Source: Alphaproteobacteria bacterium (GTDB lineage: Bacteria > Pseudomonadota > Alphaproteobacteria > Caulobacterales > Maricaulaceae). From it: a stretch of DNA of 64,000 nt. The notes under the pieces were generated by a model. That model was given only the letters and a program-made list of their open reading frames with translations, was not told the DNA's origin and searched no databases. The stretch spans positions 1-64,000 of the forward strand of contig JANSXV010000005.1 in the NCBI GenBank assembly GCA_024742735.1, written 5' to 3'. Shown one piece after another: positions 53,473 through 63,561 of the stretch. Position 1 is the first letter of the stretch, and every line of letters begins with the position of its first letter. A program made the translations under genes and the position numbers.

Positions 53473-56400
53473 CTAGCCCGCCTTCTCCACCGTGATCACG
53501 ACGTCCTCACCGCCAAGCTTGATGTCACTGCGCGCGCCGGCGCCGGCTTCCGACGACAGCGACAGGGCCAGCGTCTCCGCCTTGATGAACTCGCCGTGGG
53601 CCTTCAGCGCCGCCGTCACCGCTTCACCGCCCGCCACACCCAGCGCGATGCGGTCGGAGACGTCGAGCCCGGCGTCCTTGCGCGCGGTCTGGACGGCGCG
53701 GATGACGTCGCGAGCAAGGCCCTCGCGCTCCTGATCGTCGTCCACAGACGTGTCGAGCACCACCGCGCCCGTCCCCGCGAAGGGTTCAGCCGCGCTGCCC
53801 TCCTCAGTGACCATGGCGAGCAGGAATTCGTCGGCGGCCAGAGTTTCCCCGCCGACGCTCGCCGTGCCGTCGGCGTTGAGCGTGAACTGACCGGAGCGCG
53901 CCGCGCCCATGACGTCCTTCATGGCTTTGCCCAGGCGCTTGCCGATGCGCGGGTCGGGGCGCAGCTGGACCTCCCCGAAGGCGTCAAGATCGGTGGAGAG
54001 CTTCACCTCGCGCACATTCACCTCGTCGGCGATCAGGCCCGTGAACGGCTCCAGCCCCGCGCTTTCAGAATGCACGATGGTCAGCGTTTTCAGCGGCAGG
54101 CGTACGCGCAGGCGGGCGCGCTCACGCACCGCCAGCGCCGCCGAGGCCGCGTCGCGCACCAGATCCATGGAGCGCACAAGATCATGGTCGGCCGGGAACT
54201 CGTTCGCTTCAGGCCAGAGCGTGAGATGCACGCTGCGCTCGCCGGTCAGCGACTTGTAGAGCTTCTCTGTGACGATCGGCAGAAGCGGCGCGCAGATCCG
54301 GCAGGCCTTCACCAGAACGGTGTAGAGCGTATCGAAGGCGGCATTCTTGCTGGCCTCATCCTCCGAGCCCCAGAAGCGGGCGCGGGAGCGGCGGATATAC
54401 CAGTTGGTCAGGGCGTCGAAATAGGAGACCGTCTCCCGCGCCGCCTTGGGGATGTCATAGGCGTCCAGCGCCGCGCCGACGCGGTCCGCGAGCTCGCCGG
54501 TCTTGGTCAGGATGTAGCGGTCCAGAGGGTCTTCAGCCGCCGTGATGATCTGCGGCGCGCGCGCCTCCAGATTGGCGTAGAGCGAGAAGAAGGAATACGC
54601 GTTCATCAAGGGCGCGATGGCTTCGCGCTGAACGCTCGCGATCTCGCGGCCCTCCTTCGGCACCAGCAGATCGCCGCCATTGAGCACCGGCGCGCTGATC
54701 AGGAACCAGCGCATGACGTCGGAGCCGTATTCATTGAAGAACCCCAGCGGGTCGGGATAGTTGCGCAGGCGTTTCGACAGCTTCTGCCGGTTCTCGTCCA
54801 GGACCACGCCGTGGCAGATGGCGTTGCGGAAGGGCGGCTGGTCGAACAGCATCGTGGACAGGACCATCAGCGTGTAGAACCAGCCGCGGGTCTGGGCGAC
54901 GTATTCGACGATGAAGTCGGCCGGGAAGTTGGCTTCAAACCAGTCCTTGTTCTCGAAGGGATAATGGACCTGGGCGTAGGGCATGGAGCCGGAATCAAAC
55001 CAGACGTCGAACACGTCCTCGACCCGGCGCATGGTGGATTTTCCCGTGGGATCGTCCGGATTGGGACGGGTCAGCGCATCGATATGGGGCCGGTGCAGGT
55101 CGGTGACCTTCACGCCGAAATCGCGCTCCAGCTCTTCGATCGAACCATAGACGTCGGTACGCGGGTAGTTCGGGTCATCGCTGACCCAGACCGGGATCGG
55201 GGTGCCCCAGAAGCGCGAGCGGGAGATGTTCCAGTCCTGCGCGCCAGCGAGCCAGTTGCCGAAGATGCCGTCCTTCACGTGAGCGGGCGCCCAGTTGATC
55301 TGCTGGTTCAGCTCCACCATGCGCTCGCGGAAGTCGGAGACGCGCAGGTACCAGCTGTCGACCGCCTTGTAGATCAGCGGCTCGTCGGTCCGCCAGCAAT
55401 GGGGATAGTTGTGATCGTAGGTGTCGTGGCGGAAAAGCTTGCCCTCGGCCTTCAGACGATCGGTGATCGGCTTGTTGGCTTCAAACACCAGCAGGCCCTG
55501 ATAGTCCGGGATTTCCGAGGTGTACTTGCCGGCCGCATCCACCGGCACGACCACGGCGATGCCCGCCGCGCGGCAAGCGTTCAGGTCGTCCTCGCCGAAG
55601 CCCGGCGCCAGGTGCACGATGCCAGTGCCGTCTTCATCGGTGACGAAGTCGGCGTTCAGGATCTGGTGGGCGTTCTCACGGCCGGCGAAATAGTCGAATG
55701 GCGGATGATAGTGCAGGCCCTTCAGCTCCGCGCCCGTGACCGAGCCGGTCTGCACAAAACCGTCCAGCTGCTTCTTGTATTTCTCGATCGCGTTCGCCGA
55801 CAGGATCAGGCGCTCGCCGTCCTTTTCAAGGATCGCGTAGGTGATCTCCGCCCCGGCCGCGCAGGCCAGGTTTGAGGGCAGCGTCCAGGGCGTCGTCGTC
55901 CAGATCAGGAATTTCGCGCCGGACAGCTCGCCCTGGCCTTCAGCGATCTCGAACTTCACCGTCACGGCCGGATCGGTGCGGTTGCGATAGGAATTGTCCA
56001 GCCGCGTCTCGAAGTTCGACAGCGGGCTTTCCACCGCCCAGGAGTACGGGACGACGCGATAGTCCTTGTAGACCACGCCCTTGTCCCAGAGCTGCTTGAA
56101 CGCCCACAGGCAGCTTTCCATAAAGGTGATGTCGAGCGTCTTGTAATCGTTTTCAAAATCGACCCAGCGCGCCTGGCGGGTGACGTACTCCTCCCATTCC
56201 GAGGCATATTTCATCACCTCGGCCCGGGCCGCGTCGTTGAACTTGTCGATGCCCATGTCCAGAACGGCCAGGCGTCCGGAAATGCCCAGAGTCTTTTCCG
56301 CCGCCAGCTCGGCGGGCAGGCCATGGGTGTCCCAGCCGAAGCGGCGTTCGACGCGCTTGCCCTTCATGGTCTGGTAGCGCGGGATGACGTCCTTGGCGAA

Positions 56401-56619
56401 ACCGGTCAGCAGGTGGCCGTAGTGCGGCAGGCCATTGGCGAAGGGCGGCCCGTCGTAGAAGACGAACTGGTCGTTATCCGGGCGCTCGTCGATGGAGGCC
56501 TGGAAGGTCCCGTCGGCTTTCCAGAAGCCGAGGATTTCCTGGTCCACCTTGGGCAGGTCCGCCGGGGCGGGGGCTGCAGGAAAGCGCTTGGCGCCAGTCC
56601 GGGCATCGCTTTGAGCCAT
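53473..56619 (-). CDS. ileS: isoleucyl-tRNA synthetase, type 2 (eukaryote-like)
   Basis: 1048 aa from ATG 56619 (MAQSDARTG; an earlier ATG is possible). GLPHYGHLLTGFAKDVIPRY is the HIGH region in the form used by eukaryotic and type 2 bacterial enzymes, and the second class I motif is KLSKRLRNYPDP, where KMSKR is usual. The length and the long C-terminal domain also match type 2, whose members are insensitive to mupirocin. Type 1 bacterial IleRS is near 930 aa. It may therefore be naturally resistant; only an assay can show it. No second ileS is in the window. Confidence 0.95.
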   Translation of the reverse strand: MAQSDARTGAKRFPAAPAPADLPKVDQEILGFWKADGTFQASIDERPDNDQFVFYDGPPFANGLPHYGHLLTGFAKDVIPRYQTMKGKRVERRFGWDTHGLPAELAAEKTLGISGRLAVLDMGIDKFNDAARAEVMKYASEWEEYVTRQARWVDFENDYKTLDITFMESCLWAFKQLWDKGVVYKDYRVVPYSWAVESPLSNFETRLDNSYRNRTDPAVTVKFEIAEGQGELSGAKFLIWTTTPWTLPSNLACAAGAEITYAILEKDGERLILSANAIEKYKKQLDGFVQTGSVTGAELKGLHYHPPFDYFAGRENAHQILNADFVTDEDGTGIVHLAPGFGEDDLNACRAAGIAVVVPVDAAGKYTSEIPDYQGLLVFEANKPITDRLKAEGKLFRHDTYDHNYPHCWRTDEPLIYKAVDSWYLRVSDFRERMVELNQQINWAPAHVKDGIFGNWLAGAQDWNISRSRFWGTPIPVWVSDDPNYPRTDVYGSIEELERDFGVKVTDLHRPHIDALTRPNPDDPTGKSTMRRVEDVFDVWFDSGSMPYAQVHYPFENKDWFEANFPADFIVEYVAQTRGWFYTLMVLSTMLFDQPPFRNAICHGVVLDENRQKLSKRLRNYPDPLGFFNEYGSDVMRWFLISAPVLNGGDLLVPKEGREIASVQREAIAPLMNAYSFFSLYANLEARAPQIITAAEDPLDRYILTKTGELADRVGAALDAYDIPKAARETVSYFDALTNWYIRRSRARFWGSEDEASKNAAFDTLYTVLVKACRICAPLLPIVTEKLYKSLTGERSVHLTLWPEANEFPADHDLVRSMDLVRDAASAALAVRERARLRVRLPLKTLTIVHSESAGLEPFTGLIADEVNVREVKLSTDLDAFGEVQLRPDPRIGKRLGKAMKDVMGAARSGQFTLNADGTASVGGETLAADEFLLAMVTEEGSAAEPFAGTGAVVLDTSVDDDQEREGLARDVIRAVQTARKDAGLDVSDRIALGVAGGEAVTAALKAHGEFIKAETLALSLSSEAGAGARSDIKLGGEDVVITVEKAG

Positions 56620-56793
56620 CGTCTCGTCTCTCATTTCCATACGCCCCGCAGCGCGCATGGGAACCGCCCCTTTTCAAGGGCGCAAGGCCGGACGCGCGCG
56701 GGAAATCAGGCGCTGTGGGCCGCGCCTGAACCATGACCCTGCGGCGGTACTCCCTGACCGCGCGGCGGTCAAGGCGAGCGCGGCGTGGACGCC

Positions 56794-58746
56794 CTAGTTC
56801 ACATGCACCATGTGGTGGATCCACTGGCGGTGACGCTCGTACTGGCGCAGCAGATCGCGGATCACCTGGTTTTTGGTGTAGCCGTAGATGTCGTAGTGCT
56901 GGCCGCCCTCGCGCAGGAAGACCTCGGCGCGCGCAACGCCGGCTTCGGCTTCAGCTTCGGCGTCGCTGCCCGGCAGGTCAGGATCGCCATAGGCCTTCAG
57001 CTCCACGCCATAGATGAATTCGGGCTGGTCGCCATGCTCGACCACGAGCCAGACCTTGTCCTGCTCGCGCTCCACACGGGCCGGCAGATCCTGGCTCTCC
57101 ATCTCCGGAACCACTTCGCCGAAAGCGGCGGCGGCGGTGTTCTCCATCCAGCCTTCCACCTCCCCGGGCTTGGGGTTGGCGAACATCAGCTTGAGCCGGG
57201 TCCGCCAGGGAACGGCCGCGCCTTCCACGGGCAGCTGGGCGGCGGTCTTGACGCCCGCCCGGCGTGCGGTCTCGTCCGACCAGGCCTTGATGAGGCCGAT
57301 GAAGGCGAGAAAGATCACGATGGTGAAGGGCAGCGCCGCCGCGATGGTCGCCGCCTGGAGCGCGGCCAGCCCGCCGGCGAGCAGCAGAGCGGAGGCGACG
57401 ACGCCTTCCGTGATCGCCCAGAAGAAGCGCTGCCAGGCCGGGGGATTCAGCCCGCCGCCCGAGGCCAGCGTCGACTTCACCAGGGAGCCGGAGTCTGAGC
57501 TCGTGACAAAAAAGGTCGTCACCAGGATGATCCCGATCACCGAGGTGATGCCCGAGAGCGGCAGCGTGTCGAGGAAGGCGAAGAGCGCGAGCTCCATATT
57601 GCCGTCAGCGACCACCTGAAGAATCGGCGAGGCCGCATTCTCCAGCGCGATCTGCAGCGCGGAGTTCCCGAATACCGTCATCCACAGGAAGGTGAACAGG
57701 GCCGGGCCGAGCATGACGCCGAAGATGAACTCGCGGATCGTGCGGCCGCGTGAGACCCGGGCGATGAACATGCCCACGAACGGGCTCCAGGAGATCCACC
57801 AGCCCCAGTAGAACAGGGTCCAGCTGTTGATCCAGTCGGTCTCGGTATAGGCGCCGACCCGGAAGGTGAGGTCGGCGAGCTGGCTGAAATACTCGCCCAC
57901 ATTCTCCACATAGGCGCTGATCAGATAGAGCGTGGGGCCCATGATCAGCACGAAGGTCAGCAGCGCGATGGCGAGATAGAGATTCCATTCGCTCAGGCGC
58001 CGGATGCCTGCGTCCAACCCCGCAAGCACGGACGTGGTGGCGATCGCGGTGATCACCAGCACCAGCGCCACCTGGATCGGCGTCGAAATGCCGATGCCGA
58101 ACAGCGAGTCGAGCCCGGCGTTGATCTGGGCCACGCCGAAGCCGAGCGAGGTCGCCACGCCGAACAGCGTGCCAACGATGGCCACGACGTCTGCCGCGTG
58201 TCCGATCGGACCGTAGATCCGCTCGCCGATAAGGGGATAGAGCGCGGAGCGGATGGTCAGGGGCAGACCGTGACGGAATGAGAAATATGCCAGGCTCAGA
58301 CCGACCACGACATAGACCGCCCAGGCATGGATGCCCCAGTGGAAGAAGGTCAGCACCATGGCCTGCTCGGCCTTTTCCGGCGTGCCCGGCTCGCCATAGG
58401 GGGCGTGGAGATAGTGTTCGATCGGTTCGGCCACGCCGAAGAACATCAGCCCGATGCCCATGCCGGCCGAAAACAGCATGGCGAACCAGGCCATGAAGCT
58501 GAATTCCGGCTCGCTGTCGTCCGGACCCAGCTTCAGCCGTCCCCAATCTGAAAACGCCACCACGATGGAGCCGATCAGGAAAACCCCGACGCCCACCGAA
58601 TAGAACCAGCCGATATTCGCCGTGATCACGTCCCGCACCATCACGAAGACCTGCTCGGCCTGATCGCCGGCGATGACCGCGTACGCGACGCCGGCGAAGG
58701 CCAGGATCGCGGCCGGAATGAATACGGCGGGTTCGAACTTTTTCAT
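56794..58746 (-). CDS. BCCT-family betaine/choline/carnitine transporter
   Basis: 650 aa with 12 membrane helices and a long C-terminal tail (about 150 residues). GMGIGLMFFGVAEPIEHYL is the BCCT signature; WISWSPFVGMFIARVSRGRT contains the Trp-rich substrate site. The tail ends YERHRQWIHHMVHVN, as in BetT-type choline transporters, where tail length tunes osmotic activation. Likely imports choline or glycine betaine for osmoprotection. It follows the sulfotransferase by 38 bp and may be co-transcribed. A hairpin (56755-56771) past the stop has no U-tract. Confidence 0.93.
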   Translation of the reverse strand: MKKFEPAVFIPAAILAFAGVAYAVIAGDQAEQVFVMVRDVITANIGWFYSVGVGVFLIGSIVVAFSDWGRLKLGPDDSEPEFSFMAWFAMLFSAGMGIGLMFFGVAEPIEHYLHAPYGEPGTPEKAEQAMVLTFFHWGIHAWAVYVVVGLSLAYFSFRHGLPLTIRSALYPLIGERIYGPIGHAADVVAIVGTLFGVATSLGFGVAQINAGLDSLFGIGISTPIQVALVLVITAIATTSVLAGLDAGIRRLSEWNLYLAIALLTFVLIMGPTLYLISAYVENVGEYFSQLADLTFRVGAYTETDWINSWTLFYWGWWISWSPFVGMFIARVSRGRTIREFIFGVMLGPALFTFLWMTVFGNSALQIALENAASPILQVVADGNMELALFAFLDTLPLSGITSVIGIILVTTFFVTSSDSGSLVKSTLASGGGLNPPAWQRFFWAITEGVVASALLLAGGLAALQAATIAAALPFTIVIFLAFIGLIKAWSDETARRAGVKTAAQLPVEGAAVPWRTRLKLMFANPKPGEVEGWMENTAAAAFGEVVPEMESQDLPARVEREQDKVWLVVEHGDQPEFIYGVELKAYGDPDLPGSDAEAEAEAGVARAEVFLREGGQHYDIYGYTKNQVIRDLLRQYERHRQWIHHMVHVN

Positions 58747-58784
58747 GGGTTCGTCAGCCTCTTCGGCATTGAAGTGAAACGGCG

Positions 58785-60803
58785 TCAGGCGGCGCTGCGA
58801 TCATCCTGATCCCGGCGCCAGTTCGTCAGGGCCGGCCCCAGCGCTGTCTTGAGAGGCTCAAGCTTCGCCTCATACGGCTTCCAGGCTTCCAGCCCGGAGG
58901 TGTTGATCGGGCGGCGCACCTGTTCGGAGCTGGCGGTGCGCACCTCGCGCTCGGTCTTGTGGAATTCCACGCAGGCCGGCTCGAATTCCAGCCCGCAGAA
59001 CTCCAGAACCCGGCGGACCTGACCTTCCAGGTCCTCGACGACGTCTTCGTAGATGACCCGCAGGACCTCGCCGGGCAGGACCTGGTCCCAGTGGTCCATC
59101 AAATCAACATAACCGCGATAGTACCGGCCGATCTCGTCGAGCCCGTACGTGAACTCCTGGCCTTCCGCGAACAGCTGCTTGAAGCCGGAGAAGCAGCAGG
59201 CCAGCGGCGCGCGGCGCGCATCGATGATTTTCGCATTGGGCAGGATCAGCTTGATCAGGCCTATATGGCGGAAATTGTTCGGCATCTTGTCAGTGAAGAA
59301 AGGCGCGCCCTTGCGGTGGATCGCCGTCTCATCAATGTATTTCCGGCCAAGCTCAGCGAGCTTGTCAGCGTCCAGTTCATGGAGGTTTTGCGGATAGCGC
59401 GAGCCTTCGGCCGACTTGTTGCGTCCGCGAAGCGTGTGGCTGATCGACAGGATGTTGGGCAGCTCCAGCGTGCCGTCGACCTGGCTGTGGGACGCGAGGA
59501 TCTGCTCCAGAAGTGTCGAGCCCGCACGCGGCAGGCCGACGATGAAGATGGGATCGGGCGACGGATCGCCCTTGCCGCCTTGCGCCTGGAACAGGGCCGG
59601 CGTGCAGGCCGCCTTCTGCGCCTCGAACTCGGCTTCCATCTGGTCGGCCGTGTAGCGGGTCTGATGCTTTTTCAGCGCATTGCCGCGCTCGTAATAGGAG
59701 AACGCCTCATCGAACGCCTTGCGGTCCTCGCAGGCCTTGGCGATGGCGAAGCACAGGTTGATGCGGTTCTGTAGCGGCTGGCCCGGCGCGTCCTCCTGAC
59801 GGCGCATGCGCTCCAGCTCGTCCTCGGAGAAGGTGTAGGTCTTCAGATTGGCCAGCGCATACCAGGCGTCGCCGTGATTGGGCGCGGCCCTGACCGCGTC
59901 CTGGTAGGAGGTGATCGCCGCATCGGACTTGCCCCAGGTCTTCAGGGCATGTCCGCGCGAGGTCAGCGTGGCGGCGTCATTGGGCGCTGCGGCCAGCACC
60001 TGATCGAACAGGGCGACCGCTTTCTCGTAATCGCCGGTCTGCATGCGCTCGATGGCGAGCTGGGAGACGAAGGCCGGATTCTTCGGGTCGCGGGCGTAGA
60101 GCTGCTTGGCCTGCTCCAGCGCCTGCTCATATTTCTGCCGGCGGCGCAGGACACGGACATAGTCCATGCGCGCCTCCACATGGTTCGGCGCAAACGCGAC
60201 GGCGCTTTCCAGCAGGAATTCCGCATCCTCGAGCACGCCGAGCCGTGAGCCGATCTCGGCCAGGATGCGCATGGCCTCGACATCCTTTGGGTTCGCCTGG
60301 AGATAGGCCCGGCAGATTTCCTCGGCCTTCAGAAGCCGGTTCTCGTAGAGGTGATGATTGGCCGCCTGGAGCGCCTTGGGCAGGGCCGCCAGCGCTTCAG
60401 CGCGCGCTGCAGCGGCCGCGGCGGCTTCCTCGCGGCCCAAGTCGCGCAGGATGTTGGCCTGATTGAGCCAGGCGGCGGGCAGGGCCGGATTGACCTGGGT
60501 CGCGGCCTGATAGGCGGTCAACGCCCGGGCCACGTCGCCGCGGTCGCGATGGACATGACCTTCCTCCTGCCAGCCGCGTCCGAACTCAGGCGAGACCGTA
60601 CGCAGGTGCTGAAGGGTTTCGAGCGCCTCGTCGAGCCGCTTGAGGTAACGCAGGCTCGCCGCCTTCATGTAGAGCGCGTCGGCGTGATCGGGATCATCGG
60701 CCAGGACGGGCGCCAACGATGTGAGCGCAGCCTCGAACGCACCCTCATACATCTGGCGCTGAGCGCTTTGCAGCGCCTGGGGAGGTTCAGCCTTGGCGGT
60801 CAC
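58785..60803 (-). CDS. TPR-containing sulfotransferase
   Basis: 672 aa from GTG 60803 (GGAG 7 nt upstream; TTG at 60824 and an out-of-frame ATG are worse). Residues 1-350 are tetratricopeptide repeats (ALTSLAPVLADDPDHADALYMKAASL and similar). The C-terminal third is a sulfotransferase: PAPS-binding loop IFIVGLPRAGSTLLEQILASH, then DKMPNNFRHIGLI and DARRAPLACCFS. Relatives resemble tyrosylprotein sulfotransferases. Such genes recur beside TonB-dependent receptors in Hyphomonadaceae and sphingomonads; the acceptor is unknown. It follows the receptor gene. Confidence 0.88.
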   Translation of the reverse strand: MTAKAEPPQALQSAQRQMYEGAFEAALTSLAPVLADDPDHADALYMKAASLRYLKRLDEALETLQHLRTVSPEFGRGWQEEGHVHRDRGDVARALTAYQAATQVNPALPAAWLNQANILRDLGREEAAAAAAARAEALAALPKALQAANHHLYENRLLKAEEICRAYLQANPKDVEAMRILAEIGSRLGVLEDAEFLLESAVAFAPNHVEARMDYVRVLRRRQKYEQALEQAKQLYARDPKNPAFVSQLAIERMQTGDYEKAVALFDQVLAAAPNDAATLTSRGHALKTWGKSDAAITSYQDAVRAAPNHGDAWYALANLKTYTFSEDELERMRRQEDAPGQPLQNRINLCFAIAKACEDRKAFDEAFSYYERGNALKKHQTRYTADQMEAEFEAQKAACTPALFQAQGGKGDPSPDPIFIVGLPRAGSTLLEQILASHSQVDGTLELPNILSISHTLRGRNKSAEGSRYPQNLHELDADKLAELGRKYIDETAIHRKGAPFFTDKMPNNFRHIGLIKLILPNAKIIDARRAPLACCFSGFKQLFAEGQEFTYGLDEIGRYYRGYVDLMDHWDQVLPGEVLRVIYEDVVEDLEGQVRRVLEFCGLEFEPACVEFHKTEREVRTASSEQVRRPINTSGLEAWKPYEAKLEPLKTALGPALTNWRRDQDDRSAA

Positions 60804-60840
60804 TTCAGATCTCCGCTCATTCAAGGATCAGACCTAGCGC

Positions 60841-60868
60841 AAAACGCCCCGCCTGTGACGGCGGGGCG
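60841..60868 (-). terminator. terminator hairpin after the TonB-dependent receptor gene
   Basis: CGCCCCGCC (60845-60853) and GGCGGGGCG (60860-60868) enclose TGTGAC and are followed on the minus strand by TTTT. A second, imperfect hairpin (about 60887-60920) lies nearer the stop. Read-through into the sulfotransferase is possible; a start for it in 60804-60840 is not evident. Confidence 0.75.
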
Positions 60869-60930
60869 CTAGGCAAAGCATGCAGACGGGAGGGGTGCAG
60901 CGCAACCGCACCACTCCCGCCTTGTCCGGC

Positions 60931-63561
60931 TTAGTAAGTCACGCCGACGCGGATGCCCCACGTCCGCGGACGACCGACGGTCACGCGCTCACGGTCGTTG
61001 ATGAAGTTGTTCGCCAGCGCGTAGTTCTCGTTCGTCACATTGTCGACGAACAGCTCCACGCTGTAGCGATCAGCCATGAGACCGCCGCGCAGGCCCAGCG
61101 TGGTGTAGCTGTCCAGTTCGGCGGAGTTGATCTCGATGATGTCAGACCGGCTATCACCGGAATACACCACCTGACCCTGAGCGTAGGCCGTCTTGCCGTC
61201 CATCACGCTCCACTCGTAGCGCGCGCGCGCGTTCAACTGCAGGCTCGGAGCATAGGCCAGCTCGGCGCCCAGCACCACGTCGTCGGTCGGAGTGAGCACC
61301 TCGGTGATCTCGGTGTCGAGGATCGAGAAGGCGCCCGTCACCGTCAGGCCGGGGATATCGGCTGGCGCGTAGGTCAGGTCGCCTTCAACACCGCGCACTT
61401 CCGCGTTCGCCGCGTTGTCGGAGAAGAACAGATTGGTGATGCTCGGGTCGAAGATCGTGGTCTGCAGACCGTCGATCTCCACGAAGAAGGCCGATCCGTT
61501 GAAACGCAGCTGGTTCTCAAGAAGGTCGAGCTTCCAGCCAAGCTCCCAGTTGGTCACCTCGTCGGTGTCCAGTGCAAACGGTACGCTGTAGGCGCCGCCG
61601 CCGGCGAGCGCCGTCGTGGCGCCGCCCGGACGGTTAAGCAGGCCCGGACGGAAGCCTTCGGAATACGTGGCGTAGAACAGCATGTTCGTGTTCGGCGTCC
61701 ACGTGCCAGTCAGCTTGAAGATTTCGCCTTCGCTCTTGGCGACATCCGGCGCGCGCAGAGCGTTGAAGACCTGCTCGGCGGCCGCATCCGATCCCACTGC
61801 GGCGATCAGGCCGGCCTGGATATCGGCCAGAGTGTCGTCGCAAGTGAAGGTCGGCTGGTTCGGCTGGGCGACGCCGCGGAACGTGTACTGGCAGTCTCCA
61901 TTGTACAGGTCGGAGATGTCGGTGCCGAACGCCTGGGCTTCCGTCGCCGCGCCGGAGTTGAAGAACGAGCCGTTGGCCGAGCCCTGAAGGTCGACTTCCA
62001 CATCATACGACCGTGCGCCGAGCGTCACGGCGAACACGTTCGGCACGAGGTCATAGGTGACCTCGCCGAAGAAGCCGAGCTGCTCGTCGGTGCGCAGCAC
62101 GTCGTTGCGGAAGATCACGCCCGGCGGAAACGGCCCCGGATCAGAGATGTAACCGGTCTGATAGGGGAAGTTCGGCGCGAACGGACCGAACGGTTCAGCT
62201 GCGATCGAGCCCCAGTAGGTGAAGTCGTTGCGCTCAGCCACTTCCGTGCTCGAATAGAACACACCCGCGGTGATTTCATAGCGCTCGCCGCTGGTGTTGA
62301 AGCGGAATTCGTGGCTTTCGACCTGGGTGTCGGTGAAGGAGTCCACGATCGAGGCCGGACTCTGGCAGACGCCGGACGGGGCCGCCGCGCCGGGATAGGT
62401 CACCGAGCCGTCGCAGGTGTAGTACGGGAAGTACTGACCCACGAGCATGTACTCGGTGTAGTCCACGACCTGGTCGCTTTCCCGATCGGTGAAGGCGCCG
62501 GTGTAGACGATGTCCAGCATCGCCAGGCGGCCTTCCAGCGTCCAGGACAGGTTGGTGAACTCGTCGGTCAGCTTATCCGGCTGATAGCGCTGGATTTCAT
62601 AATCGCCCAGGTCCGGGTCCTGGAAGAACACGCCGTCGGTATCCAGGCCCTGCTGCATGACCGAGGCGGTCAGGCGCCAGTCGGCGTTGAACTCGTAACG
62701 GCCGGTCAGGCGATAGCCCTGATAGCGCGTGTCGTTGAAATCATCCTCGACCAGCGGGGCGTTGTCGGCGACGCCGAACGTGACCGCCGACAGGTCGGCG
62801 CCGGCCTGGAAGCCCGCACGGCGCGGGGAGACCGGCACGCCGTTGTCACGCACAGTGCCTGCAGACCGGAAGCGCGCCGACTGGGACGTATCGATCTGGC
62901 CGGGAACATTGTCGATATAGCCGCCCTGACGGTCATAGAAGACGACGCCGCGCAGCGCGAACTGCTCGCCGACCGGCAGGTTCACGACGGCTTCGGTGGA
63001 ATAACTTTCTTCCCCGCCCTCGGTGAAGGAGAAGCCGAAGCTCGCCGAGGCCTCATAAACGCCGAGTACCGGCTTGTTGGTGATCATGCGCACCGTACCG
63101 GCTTGCGAAGACGCGCCGAACAGCGTGCCCTGCGGCCCGGGCAGAACCTCAACACGCTCCAGATCGACCGCGTAGACGTCCAGGTTCCGGCCGGGCTGGG
63201 CCAGCGGCTGTTCGTCCAGATAGAAGGCGACATTCGGGGCGAGGCCCGCGACGCCGGCGGTCGTCAGATTCGGCGTGGTGGACGCGACGCCGCGGATATA
63301 GATCGTATTCTGGCCGGGCCCGCTCCCGCCGGCGGTCACGCCCGGCAGCTGCTGCAGGTAGTCCGTGAAAACATCGACATCGAGCTCTTCAAGATCGCTG
63401 GCGTCGATCGCGGAAACCGCGACTGGAATGTCCTGGGCGTCCTGCTCGGTCTTGGTCGCCGTCACGGTGATGACGTCGACCTGCGCGTTCGCCGCACCGC
63501 CCAGCGCGAGCGCTGCGGTGAGCATCGAAGTTCCAAGGATACGCTGCTTCAGAGTCGTCAT
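60931..63561 (-). CDS. TonB-dependent outer-membrane receptor
   Basis: 876 aa from ATG 63561 (GGAGG 10 nt upstream; the frame runs to 63744). Signal peptide MTTLKQRILGTSMLTAALAL...ANA, then the TonB box and plug (VITVTATKTEQDAQDIPVAVSAI, then a LDVDVFTDYLQQLPGVTAGG plug segment), and a beta-barrel ending in aromatic Tyr (IRVGVTY). Typical of the 'sphingomonad/hyphomonad' receptors for uncharacterised oligomers or siderophores. No Secretin_N domain or FecA-type signalling extension. It diverges from a MarR-like gene with a 330-bp gap holding GTTGC-N6-GCAAC (63727-63742). Confidence 0.95.
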   Translation of the reverse strand: MTTLKQRILGTSMLTAALALGGAANAQVDVITVTATKTEQDAQDIPVAVSAIDASDLEELDVDVFTDYLQQLPGVTAGGSGPGQNTIYIRGVASTTPNLTTAGVAGLAPNVAFYLDEQPLAQPGRNLDVYAVDLERVEVLPGPQGTLFGASSQAGTVRMITNKPVLGVYEASASFGFSFTEGGEESYSTEAVVNLPVGEQFALRGVVFYDRQGGYIDNVPGQIDTSQSARFRSAGTVRDNGVPVSPRRAGFQAGADLSAVTFGVADNAPLVEDDFNDTRYQGYRLTGRYEFNADWRLTASVMQQGLDTDGVFFQDPDLGDYEIQRYQPDKLTDEFTNLSWTLEGRLAMLDIVYTGAFTDRESDQVVDYTEYMLVGQYFPYYTCDGSVTYPGAAAPSGVCQSPASIVDSFTDTQVESHEFRFNTSGERYEITAGVFYSSTEVAERNDFTYWGSIAAEPFGPFAPNFPYQTGYISDPGPFPPGVIFRNDVLRTDEQLGFFGEVTYDLVPNVFAVTLGARSYDVEVDLQGSANGSFFNSGAATEAQAFGTDISDLYNGDCQYTFRGVAQPNQPTFTCDDTLADIQAGLIAAVGSDAAAEQVFNALRAPDVAKSEGEIFKLTGTWTPNTNMLFYATYSEGFRPGLLNRPGGATTALAGGGAYSVPFALDTDEVTNWELGWKLDLLENQLRFNGSAFFVEIDGLQTTIFDPSITNLFFSDNAANAEVRGVEGDLTYAPADIPGLTVTGAFSILDTEITEVLTPTDDVVLGAELAYAPSLQLNARARYEWSVMDGKTAYAQGQVVYSGDSRSDIIEINSAELDSYTTLGLRGGLMADRYSVELFVDNVTNENYALANNFINDRERVTVGRPRTWGIRVGVTY

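Noticed and set aside
53251-55875. 874-aa plus-strand frame
   Set aside because: Antisense of ileS, starting in the REP-like element.
56755-56771. terminator after the BCCT gene
   Set aside because: TGACCGC/GCGGTCA is a perfect 7-bp stem but has no U-tract, so termination is not supported.
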